DNA of 64,000 bases. It comes from GCA-2732755 sp965228265. Lineage in GTDB: Bacteria; Planctomycetota; Phycisphaerae; Phycisphaerales; UBA1924. Within the stretch, counting starts at the first letter, position 1, and each line of letters starts with the position of its first letter. Made by a program: the position numbers and the translations under genes. This document shows, one piece after another, positions 44,785 through 51,481 of the stretch. The DNA lies in NCBI GenBank assembly GCA_965228265.1, contig OZ245804.1, forward strand, positions 1,674,001-1,738,000, given 5' to 3'. Below the pieces are notes generated by a model. That model did not search any database, was not told the origin of the DNA, and saw only the letters and a list, made by a program, of their open reading frames with translations.

Positions 44785-45320
44785 AAGTGCATTATAGAGA
44801 GTGGTTTAAGGTCTGCAAGGGGCTTATTGGCCCCAAATCTGCGATCGTGTGTGGCTTACCAACATTTCTAACACTGCGCCAGAGCCCAGAAACTGGGCCT
44901 AGTCGTTGGCAGCAGGAAAGCCCAAGCAAATACCAAACACCTATTAGCGACTTATGGCGCGCCGACTGGGCAAATACGTTTGTTCCAAATCTTTGCGTCT
45001 ATTCCCTTGGGGCAATGGATGTCCCTCGCAGAGAACGGATCTCGATACGAAAGGCTCAGTCATGGATATCGCAATCAGCATCGAACCTTATCTCATCTTC
45101 GCCTTTGTCTGTCTGATTCTCGCAAAGCGCCCCAGACGGAAGCCGAATAGGCCCGTCAGAATTCTGAGCGCTCAGAACCGGACCTCAAAGAGGCTCAACT
45201 CTTCAAGTCGAGACGAGAAGCCGCAGTTTTCTTCACCCGCAAGCCGAAAAACCATTGTGGTATCTTTGTCGCCTCGCAAATCGGGCGTCGAAGGCACGCC
45301 CCCAGAACAGAGGGTTTCCG
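44785..45320. other. Region upstream of the methyltransferase
   Basis: A 536-bp stretch with no strongly supported gene. It includes one possible small membrane peptide (45062-45412) and the palindrome TCTGAGCGCTCAGA at 45163-45176. The divergent promoters of the methyltransferase and the leftward membrane gene must lie here. Confidence 0.4.
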
Positions 45321-45412
45321 ATGGCAAAGACAGCCAAGAGTGTTCCGACAAAGCAGGCACAGGCAGAGCAACTCGCACAACTCGTCAAAGAGACGAAAGA
45401 GCTTTTGCGTGA
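45062..45412 (+). CDS. Possible small membrane protein upstream of the methyltransferase
   Basis: This frame starts MDIAISIEPYLIFAFVCLIL, a single membrane helix followed by a very basic tail (AKRPRRKPNRPVRIL). It then runs as low-complexity sequence and overlaps the methyltransferase start by 92 nt in another frame. AAAGG lies upstream of the ATG. The first 35 residues look protein-like; the rest may be chance. Treat as tentative. Confidence 0.3.
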   Translation: MDIAISIEPYLIFAFVCLILAKRPRRKPNRPVRILSAQNRTSKRLNSSSRDEKPQFSSPASRKTIVVSLSPRKSGVEGTPPEQRVSDGKDSQECSDKAGTGRATRTTRQRDERAFA

Positions 45413-46754
45413 TGTTGATAGCAAGCAATGGCAAATCGGCGATTTGCTTATCAAGATACAGGGTTTCAACATCGACGGCAAGCCTCGGAACCTCAAGCAG
45501 ATTCACGCTGAGTTCTTCGGTCCCGATTCGTCCTGTCCGGTCAGATACTCGACTCTTGCCCAGTACCGCCAAGTTGCAGCGGCGTTCTCAGCCGAAGAAC
45601 GCAAGGCTGCAAAGAAGCTCGGTGCTACATGGCATGATTGCGAGATTGCAAGGCAGAGCAAAGCAGATTGCGTGACGAGAAAGGTTGGCACAAAAGACGA
45701 GCCGATTCTCGATTACCTCAGCGAATACCTCAAGCTGGCGAGTCAGGACGGCAAACGCTCTGTTGGCAAGCGAGAGATTACGAACAGCCGTATCAAAAAG
45801 CTGATGGAAGCAAACACCAAAGCCAAGGCAGGTGTTGTTGAACAAGTCAAGAGAGAGCGCAGCGGCTGGGCCGAGAACTGCCATAACCGTTGCTGCATTG
45901 AAGTTCTGGCAGATATGCCCGATGCGTCTGTTGACCTGCTTTTCTTAGACCCGCCGTATGCGCAGTACGATAAAGTCGAGAGCGGCAAGCTCGTTGCTCC
46001 GATGTCGCCTGGGCTTCTTTTCGGGTGCGCAAACGAGACAAGAGAAGAAGCCCTCAAGGTTACGGTTGGCGCAATCAAGCAAGCTAAAGATAAAGTGAAA
46101 CCAAACGGCTTTATGGTTCTCTTTCAGGCTGCCACCGAACCGGACAGGCCCGAGGTCGTTACTGCGATGCGCAATGCAGGATTCATGGTTATCCGTCCTC
46201 GTTACTGGAAAAAGAAACTGGTTCAGCCGGGCGACTACAAAGATGGCCATAGCTACGAGACCGAGCGGGTTCTCATCGCTGCACGAACGATGGACGCATT
46301 CAAGAACAACAGAAGCCTTGCGGGGCGCAGCGACGTTGTTACCGACGATGTTATCGAGTCAGTCTTTGGCGCTGGTATCGAAGATGAGTACCGCCCGCCA
46401 AGCAGAGACTTCTACCACCAAGTCCGCAAGGGCGAAAGAAGGTACGGCGACAGTCACCAGTTCGAGAAGCCGATTGAACTCTGCATGCTCTATCTTGAAA
46501 AGCTGACAAGTCCTGGCGATTTTGTATTTGATGCCTTCGGGTGTACCGCAAGCATGGTTGAGGCTTGTATCGGCATGGACAGGCGCTGGCAGTATTGCGA
46601 GCTTCACAAAGAGAACTACAACCTCGGCGTTAGTCGTATTGCAACAGCAATCGAGAACAAGGCTGCTGCCGATGTTCCGGCGCTGACAATCATTCCGAAA
46701 GATATAGCAAAGCGCGCCAAGCGGGACGGTAAGACTTCGGTTGTTGCAGCTTAG
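45321..46754 (+). CDS. Orphan DNA methyltransferase (N4-cytosine or N6-adenine)
   Basis: This 477-aa enzyme has a helical N-terminal part (residues 1-185, with KQAQAEQLAQLVKETKELLR) and a beta-class methyltransferase domain. Catalytic motif IV, LLFLDPPYAQYD (about residue 207-218), precedes the AdoMet-binding motif I, FVFDAFGCTASMVEA (about 400-414), the order expected for the beta class. The FGCTAS form departs from the usual FxGxG. No restriction enzyme is adjacent, so it likely protects phage DNA or regulates phage genes. The ATG at 45321 is where family-like sequence starts; upstream in-frame sequence is not conserved-looking. Confidence 0.88.
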   Translation: MAKTAKSVPTKQAQAEQLAQLVKETKELLRDVDSKQWQIGDLLIKIQGFNIDGKPRNLKQIHAEFFGPDSSCPVRYSTLAQYRQVAAAFSAEERKAAKKLGATWHDCEIARQSKADCVTRKVGTKDEPILDYLSEYLKLASQDGKRSVGKREITNSRIKKLMEANTKAKAGVVEQVKRERSGWAENCHNRCCIEVLADMPDASVDLLFLDPPYAQYDKVESGKLVAPMSPGLLFGCANETREEALKVTVGAIKQAKDKVKPNGFMVLFQAATEPDRPEVVTAMRNAGFMVIRPRYWKKKLVQPGDYKDGHSYETERVLIAARTMDAFKNNRSLAGRSDVVTDDVIESVFGAGIEDEYRPPSRDFYHQVRKGERRYGDSHQFEKPIELCMLYLEKLTSPGDFVFDAFGCTASMVEACIGMDRRWQYCELHKENYNLGVSRIATAIENKAAADVPALTIIPKDIAKRAKRDGKTSVVAA

Positions 46755-46899
46755 ATATACAAACAAGAAATCGGGCTACTAGAAGAACCAGCTACGAGCC
46801 ATAGACAACGCAGACTTGTACCTCACACCCGAGCAAGCAGTTTCGCATGGGTTGGCAACAGCTATCGGATATCCGAGCATCGAAACAGAAGCGAAGCTC

Positions 46900-47715
46900 T
46901 CAAGGCGCCTTGTTCTGTAGCTCGGGCGCAATATCTTTGAGCGATGTTTTTGCGTCTTTCGCTCGCATCTTAGCTACCTCGTATTCCTCGTCTGTAGGCT
47001 TCAAGTTATGGTCAAGCATCAACACTGAAAGCATGCCATAATGCATACTGAGACTGTTATCAGATAACGATTGCTCGTAATAGATTGTTGCGTCGGCTAG
47101 CAAATCGTTGCTAATGCATGCCAGCATTTGTGTATAAGCGCTGGCCGACAATAATGACGAACTCATAAACAGCATGACATAATCATCAATGTAAATGCGG
47201 TCGTGCGCTACGCTATACAGTAAGCTCGTATGCGTAATGTTATAGAATATTTCGAGTGAACTAATAAGAGTCGCATTCAATGCAGAAGCGCGCCCTTTGA
47301 AGTCTCTTTCGACAAACATGGCGTCTAGTTCATCATCGGAAGAACCATTGTGTCGAGCCATGTCTAGTTCCTCGGAGAAATCTAAGTACTCTATATATAG
47401 AACACGGGAATCTGTTAGCGCATGGCGAAACGTGCCGTACGTCTCTGAAAGCTGGTTATGCAGCGTTGACCATACCTGCTGTCTGCGATCAAACTCTCGC
47501 TGCTTGGTTCTAAACTCTTCGAGCTTCGCATTGCCCAGTAAGGCGAGGACCGCAAGGGGAAAACCAAATGCGAGCATACGAATAAGCTGCTCAACAGCGA
47601 ACCTGTCTAGACCTTTCCACTTGCTGTCTTTGCGCTTTCGCTTGAGTATCGAATGAAGCAGCGAACGGTTCGTAGGTTCCATTCGTAATCCTCGATTGTT
47701 GCTATTCGTTGCCAT
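46900..47715 (-). CDS. Prophage membrane protein, 271 aa
   Basis: The protein has a basic N-terminus (LKRKRKDSKWKGLDRF), one membrane helix (about residues 46-62, LAFGFPLAVLALLG), then a helical soluble region with QREFDRRQQVWSTLHNQLSE. No known family. It is the downstream-most member of a leftward block (49867 to 46900) of four genes. An ATG 33 nt downstream is an alternative start. Confidence 0.6.
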   Translation of the reverse strand: MATNSNNRGLRMEPTNRSLLHSILKRKRKDSKWKGLDRFAVEQLIRMLAFGFPLAVLALLGNAKLEEFRTKQREFDRRQQVWSTLHNQLSETYGTFRHALTDSRVLYIEYLDFSEELDMARHNGSSDDELDAMFVERDFKGRASALNATLISSLEIFYNITHTSLLYSVAHDRIYIDDYVMLFMSSSLLSASAYTQMLACISNDLLADATIYYEQSLSDNSLSMHYGMLSVLMLDHNLKPTDEEYEVAKMRAKDAKTSLKDIAPELQNKAP

Positions 47716-47783
47716 ATCTGTTGATGTACTTTAGTAGCTGCTTTCCTTTGGGTGTTCCGGCAGCGAGTAAAGCGGCTGGTTGC

Positions 47784-48614
47784 TTAGCTCTTTAGTGTCT
47801 GCCAAACGGGTTCGCCGTACTTCTTCTCGTACCAGTCGTTGAGTTCAATTGATTTTGACTTGCAATCCTCAAAGAAATACTTGAATCGGAAGGACAGCGA
47901 CTTGGTATTCTCTGGTTCTACCTCACTCAAGATAACCGGTGTTATATCGCTGGTCGTATGTATCACAATTGTAAGCGAGTACGGCTTGTCGAAATAGGGC
48001 GCAAGCGATTTTGGAAAGTAAAGAACGTCGTTCGGGTAATCCTTACTCTGAATGGATGCTATTCTTGGCGGCAAGAACGGAATGGAATACTCAAACAATT
48101 TGCCGTTCGAAGTAAAGCGATATCCCAACTCGCTTACTTTGAAGTCGATTGAACTGGGTATTACTCTTACGCACATTCCATAGATGCCCTTTGATTCGTA
48201 TACTGGAGCTTGCGCAGTAGTTTGAAAACGGCCAACGGGTTCGTTGTTCGATATCATCTTTTTAGGAAAGCGAACGTCATAAACCTTGGCAATCGCTTTG
48301 GGTATGTTGCGTTCCCGAAACTCTGCCTCTTGTAAATCCGCTGAGCGGTTACTTGTATGAGCCGATTTCTCGGCGGCATCGGCAGAACGCTCGGCAGCAT
48401 CGGCAGACCTCGTTGCTTCTGCCTTCGCTTCTTTGGCAATCTTGTTGCTTTCCTCGGCAATCTCGTTGCTCTTATCAGCTTTGTTGTTGCTCTCTACGGC
48501 AATGTCCCGGGCTTTCTGGGAATCAATCCTCGACCAGATTGCGGCCCAAGCGCTAATGCCTGCAACAATGAGAGCGCCAATAGATACGAGAATTGAAAAC
48601 TCTTCTGTTTCCAT
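47784..48614 (-). CDS. Membrane protein with coiled coil and beta-rich domain, 276 aa
   Basis: One N-terminal membrane helix (about residues 8-27) is followed by a regular coiled coil (about 35-95) with Ala-rich heptads (SADAAERSADAAEKSAHTSN), then a beta-rich C-terminal domain. The layout resembles sensors or pore-linked accessory proteins, but no family is recognised. It lies 8 nt after the end of the next upstream gene in the leftward block. Confidence 0.65.
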   Translation of the reverse strand: METEEFSILVSIGALIVAGISAWAAIWSRIDSQKARDIAVESNNKADKSNEIAEESNKIAKEAKAEATRSADAAERSADAAEKSAHTSNRSADLQEAEFRERNIPKAIAKVYDVRFPKKMISNNEPVGRFQTTAQAPVYESKGIYGMCVRVIPSSIDFKVSELGYRFTSNGKLFEYSIPFLPPRIASIQSKDYPNDVLYFPKSLAPYFDKPYSLTIVIHTTSDITPVILSEVEPENTKSLSFRFKYFFEDCKSKSIELNDWYEKKYGEPVWQTLKS

Positions 48615-48621
48615 AAGTGAC

Positions 48622-49302
48622 TTATCTTTCTACATACTCAAGGCCGAGCTTCTCGGCATAATCTCGTTCGTCGTAGCCGTCGTGTTCAAGGATTGTGCGA
48701 AGCAGCGTAGCGAGTGGTGTTCCATTGCCCAGACTTCTTTTCTCACCGTCTGCGGAAAGGCCCGCACCGATAAATCGAGAGTAAGAGTAATCAGTCCAGA
48801 CTTTGCGGTTGGTAATTCTGTCGTTGGTGTACTGATTAAGTAGATAGTTAAATATGCCTTGGGCGTCTTTAAGCTCAACTATAAATGCAAACAGTTCGAT
48901 TGCTGAAAGCGAGCGAACAGCGTTTACGAGAGGGCGAATCATAATTTGTTTCGTATCCCTCGAAGCAATCCACGAAACAATCGGGTCGTAGAACAGTTCT
49001 CTCTTGATTTCCTCATCGTCTCTGAGCGCTGCTTCTACAACCTCAAAGAACAAATCTAATTGTTCCTCGTCAAGCTCGTAGTTCTCTTTCCTGTTGCGCT
49101 CGTAAGCGCGCTCAAGTATGCGCTTGGTGTCTTTCTCTATGCGTTCTCGCTTAACTTGTTGCCGCTTCTCAACAAAACCAATAACGCCCGCTGCGCCATG
49201 CCCTGCGATGCCAACAGGGGGAACGATAATGTCTGCAAAGGCGCTAGCGATATGCATCGCCTCTGATGGGTCGGGTATGTACTTCTCAATGCCTTTGCTC
49301 AT
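48622..49302 (-). CDS. Prophage protein with short hydrophobic segment, 226 aa
   Basis: The N-terminal 50 residues contain a glycine/alanine-rich hydrophobic stretch (VPPVGIAGHGAAGVIGFVEK), then a long charged helix (RQQVKRERIEKDTKRILERA) and a helical domain. Hydrophobic glycine-rich stretches like this can associate with membranes, as in pore-forming or effector proteins. No family is recognised. The ribosome-binding site is weak. It is followed after 7 nt by the coiled-coil membrane protein. Confidence 0.6.
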   Translation of the reverse strand: MSKGIEKYIPDPSEAMHIASAFADIIVPPVGIAGHGAAGVIGFVEKRQQVKRERIEKDTKRILERAYERNRKENYELDEEQLDLFFEVVEAALRDDEEIKRELFYDPIVSWIASRDTKQIMIRPLVNAVRSLSAIELFAFIVELKDAQGIFNYLLNQYTNDRITNRKVWTDYSYSRFIGAGLSADGEKRSLGNGTPLATLLRTILEHDGYDERDYAEKLGLEYVER

Positions 49303-49333
49303 GGCTAATTATATCAGCTAAAGAAGTAAAGGC

Positions 49334-49867
49334 TTATGAGAACCGAAGCGGACTCGTTCTGTTCGAGTTGCTTTCAAATATGCGTTCCAGTCTTCGGCTT
49401 ACGGCTTTCTTCTGCTGTTCGTCAAAGTATCTGTGTAGGGGCAGCGAGAGCTTATCCAGTAACTTGTCGTCAACCGTCTTGCGGATAGGGTCTGGGTAGC
49501 CCTTCGCCTTAAGAACAATGTCTGCTTGGGCCGGTCGTCTGCCGCTCGGGTAGACCTGGTCGGCGTTGAACTCGACGACAACAGTTTGCTTGGTTTCGAG
49601 CCTGCCCTCGGGGTCTATCTCGATAGCATGGCTTTCGCCTTCTGGGTTTGTTGTCTCGATTCTGACCCACTCAATCGTCAAATCTCGACCTCGATTGGTG
49701 AGGGCAAACTCTAGAGAACCTTTGGATTCCCAGTCTGCGGGCGTTCCTCTCAGCTTGGGGAGTGATAGCCAGCGTTGCAGCAAAACGGCTTCTTTGCCAA
49801 AAATCGAGAGTAACCTGATACCAACCCACGCCAAGCCCGCAGCAATAGCTGACACTAATTCCATCAA
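49334..49867 (-). CDS. Membrane-anchored beta-sandwich protein, 177 aa
   Basis: The N-terminus is hydrophobic (LVSAIAAGLAWVGIRLLSIF), followed by a beta-rich domain with SLEFALTNRGRDLTIEWVRI and VVEFNADQVYPSGRRP, and a basic C-terminal tail. The strand-NxG-strand pattern recalls the product of the gene at 44245. It is the first gene of the leftward block. No family recognised. Confidence 0.6.
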   Translation of the reverse strand: MMELVSAIAAGLAWVGIRLLSIFGKEAVLLQRWLSLPKLRGTPADWESKGSLEFALTNRGRDLTIEWVRIETTNPEGESHAIEIDPEGRLETKQTVVVEFNADQVYPSGRRPAQADIVLKAKGYPDPIRKTVDDKLLDKLSLPLHRYFDEQQKKAVSRRLERIFESNSNRTSPLRFS

Positions 49868-50211
49868 CGTACCTCCGAATGGATCTCTGGCCTACGTCCC
49901 CGGCAACACCATTGTCCGCCATATAAGTTGTACCACTACCCATCGTGTTACTGAACAAAAGCGAGAACAAAATGTAGAATAACGCATTCGGGGGGGCATC
50001 CAGACCTGGCGTAACCTCCGCAGGAAGCCCCTTGCTGTCGATTAGTAGAAGTGGGGGCACCGGTCCTAAGGGGGCATCACAACGCCATCCGAGACCCGGC
50101 AGGGCCTAGGAAGACAAGCCGCATATTGGGCGAGAAAGACGTGCGGGGCTCATAGCAAAGAAATATCAATGCCCCCGTCTCTTAGAACTTGTTGAGTAAT
50201 GCAAGCAGAAT
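49868..50211. other. Gene-free stretch in the prophage
   Basis: 344 bp between the leftward membrane block and a small leftward gene. It has G-rich tracts (GGGGGGG near 49991, GTGGGGGC near 50050) but no recognisable gene or RNA. Confidence 0.4.
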
Positions 50212-50358
50212 CTAATCTTGCTGTACAATTGTGGTGTTATTGCTCAATACCTTTATATCGATATTGCTGAAATCCCAAGTTGGCGAACTCGGAAACAGAA
50301 ATAGGAAAACCAATACGAGAAAACTACGTCTACACTTTTTGCAATGCCTCTTTTTCAT
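50212..50358 (-). CDS. Small basic secreted or membrane peptide, 48 aa
   Basis: An ATG at 50358 follows AGAGGAG at 8 nt. The product (MKKRHCKKCRRSFLVLVFLF) has a strongly basic start with two Cys, then one hydrophobic helix and a polar tail rich in Asn/Ile. This is the shape of a signal-anchored microprotein, and the good ribosome-binding site supports translation. Holin-like or envelope roles are possible, but there is only one membrane helix. Confidence 0.4.
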   Translation of the reverse strand: MKKRHCKKCRRSFLVLVFLFLFPSSPTWDFSNIDIKVLSNNTTIVQQD

Positions 50359-50746
50359 TCTGAAAACTCCTCTGCTCTTAGAGCCTAATACCGGCAACCC
50401 TCGCCTTCGACAGAAGGAAACTCGACCAGTAGGAAATGTTTCGTACCGTGAAGGAAACGGGTTTGACCTATAGGGATATACGCCAAAACGCATAAAACAT
50501 AAGAATAGAAAAACAGGGAATCCGGCTACTCAGGCAGGGGCATCAGAGGCGGTATCGCCGATTCTGATGCCCCTGCCTTTGGTTCCGCCGATGCCAAGGG
50601 CGCGGGCAATCGAACCCCCGAAGCCCCGCCTGTTGCTGTTAGGGCTAGTGTCCTGTATTCGTTAGTACCACACAATCACGCTACCATGTTGGCCCGTTAG
50701 CAGATAAGAAGCTATGGTTGCTTAGTAGCTTGCCGAAAGGGCATAC
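50359..50746. other. Intergenic stretch with a strong hairpin
   Basis: 388 bp without a gene. The main feature is the hairpin at 50532-50578. A TTCGATT-containing GC-rich piece on the minus strand near 50610 looks like a tRNA T-arm but no cloverleaf can be built. Confidence 0.4.
50532..50578. terminator. Perfect 16-bp stem-loop
   Basis: AGGCAGGGGCATCAGA (50532-50547) pairs exactly with TCTGATGCCCCTGCCT (50563-50578), and the loop has a further GGCG-GTAT-CGCC pairing. TTT follows on the right. It can act as a terminator in rightward direction or as a structured RNA; it lies upstream of the winged-helix gene. Confidence 0.6.
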
Positions 50747-51196
50747 ATGCCAAAGACAGCATCAGAACGAATAGCAGAAATAGAGGCCAAAGCCGAGGCT
50801 GAAAAGCAGAAGCTCAGAGACGATGCCAAGCAAGAGCTAGACGCTCGTTGGCAGGAAGCGATTAGCCAAGCTCAGGGCGTCTTTGTTGCTCTCGCTGCCG
50901 AGTACGTCGCCGTTGGGCTACCGAAGCCCCCAAGCCCTCTCAAGACCTCTGGCGGGGCTCTGAGCGTTCCAGGCGGGGGCATCCGTTGGCCCCGAGGCGA
51001 AAAGACTCTCAGCATCCTGTCTGCCCTCAAGCAGAAAGACGGGCAGACGACTCAGCAGCTATCAGAGGGCATCGACCCAGACGAGGCATCGAAGGCGATT
51101 GCCGCTCTGACCGCCAAGGGCTGGGCCAAGCTCGAAGGCGGCAAGCTGAGGCTCACCAGCCAAACCAAAGAACATGAGAAGTTCGGGGAACTCTGA
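50747..51196 (+). CDS. Coiled coil / winged-helix DNA-binding protein
   Basis: This 149-aa protein has an N-terminal charged coiled coil (SERIAEIEAKAEAEKQKLRD) and a C-terminal winged-helix domain (TLSILSALKQKDGQTTQQLS, then EASKAIAALTAKGWAKLEGG). It dimerises through the coil, as the pattern suggests, and binds DNA. Standing alone next to the right attachment site, it is the best candidate in the prophage for a lysogeny regulator or excision factor, but neither is shown. GCCGAAAGGGC precedes the ATG. Confidence 0.7.
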   Translation: MPKTASERIAEIEAKAEAEKQKLRDDAKQELDARWQEAISQAQGVFVALAAEYVAVGLPKPPSPLKTSGGALSVPGGGIRWPRGEKTLSILSALKQKDGQTTQQLSEGIDPDEASKAIAALTAKGWAKLEGGKLRLTSQTKEHEKFGEL

Positions 51197-51260
51197 TGTT
51201 CGCTGCAATTCTGGATAGCGTTATCCTAACTCAAGGTAGGGAAATGGTCGCCAACAAAGG

Positions 51261-51280
51261 TAGCCTAGCTCAGTTGGTAA
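51261..51280 (+). repeat. Second, decayed tRNA 5'-half-like copy
   Basis: TAGCTCAGTTGGTA (51266-51279) is identical to 14 bases of the tRNA D-arm region, within GTAGCCTAGCTCAGTTGGTA. It lies 126 bp left of the matching bases in attR. The rest of the tRNA is absent. Confidence 0.5.
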
Positions 51281-51391
51281 ACCATCCGAAACGGGTATTC
51301 AGCGTCTTGAAACAGGTAACCAGCAAAAAGGGGCTCAGAGGCTCAGAACAGAGAAATCTAGAGGCATATGCTCAGCAGCAAAGCCCAGAAA

Positions 51392-51427
51392 AGGGCGAGG
51401 CCACCTTAGCTCAGTTGGTAGAGCGAA
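51392..51427 (+). repeat. attR: 36-bp direct repeat
   Basis: Identical to 13411-13446. It forms the junction where phage-borne 5' tRNA sequence joins the chromosomal 3' half, rebuilding tRNA-Thr. Base 51391 (A) and base 51428 (G) no longer match the left copy, so the repeat ends are sharp. Confidence 0.93.
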
Positions 51428-51472
51428 GCTTTCGTAAAGCTTAGGTCGCCGGTTCAAGTCCGGCAGGTGGCT
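51400..51472 (+). tRNA. tRNA-Thr (anticodon CGT)
   Basis: A full cloverleaf folds: acceptor GCCACCT/AGGTGGC, D arm GCTC...GAGC with AGTTGGTA loop, anticodon arm AAGCT-TTCGTAA-AGCTT (anticodon CGT, reading ACG), variable AGGTC, and T arm GCCGG-TTCAAGT-CCGGC. The discriminator is T and CCA is not encoded. The first 28 bases are phage-borne after integration, so the gene depends on phage DNA for its 5' half and promoter region. Confidence 0.93.
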
Positions 51473-51481
51473 CTTTCTGCT

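Larger units (their letters stand above)
13411..51427 (+). mobile_element. Prophage of a siphovirus-like phage with HK97-type head, integrated in tRNA-Thr
   Basis: The element is delimited by 36-bp direct repeats and encodes an integrase at the left end plus terminase, portal, protease, capsid, connectors, tail tube, tape measure and GTA-like tail tip genes in canonical order. Composition is clearly less GC-rich than the flanks. No contractile-sheath or baseplate-wedge gene is seen, which points to a long flexible non-contractile tail. Structural genes appear uninterrupted, so the phage may be functional. A lysis cassette and an obvious CI-type repressor were not recognised. Confidence 0.93.

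Noticed and set aside
44787..45116. A 109-aa frame divergent from the membrane gene
   Set aside because: No ribosome-binding site and no protein-like pattern.
50600..50640. tRNA-like T-arm on the minus strand (GGGGGTTCGATTGCCCG)
   Set aside because: The stem has mismatches and no acceptor, D or anticodon arm fits around it.
51196..51444. A reading frame through the tRNA-Thr gene
   Set aside because: It translates both tRNA-like copies (LAQLV) and runs into the real tRNA, so it is not a gene.
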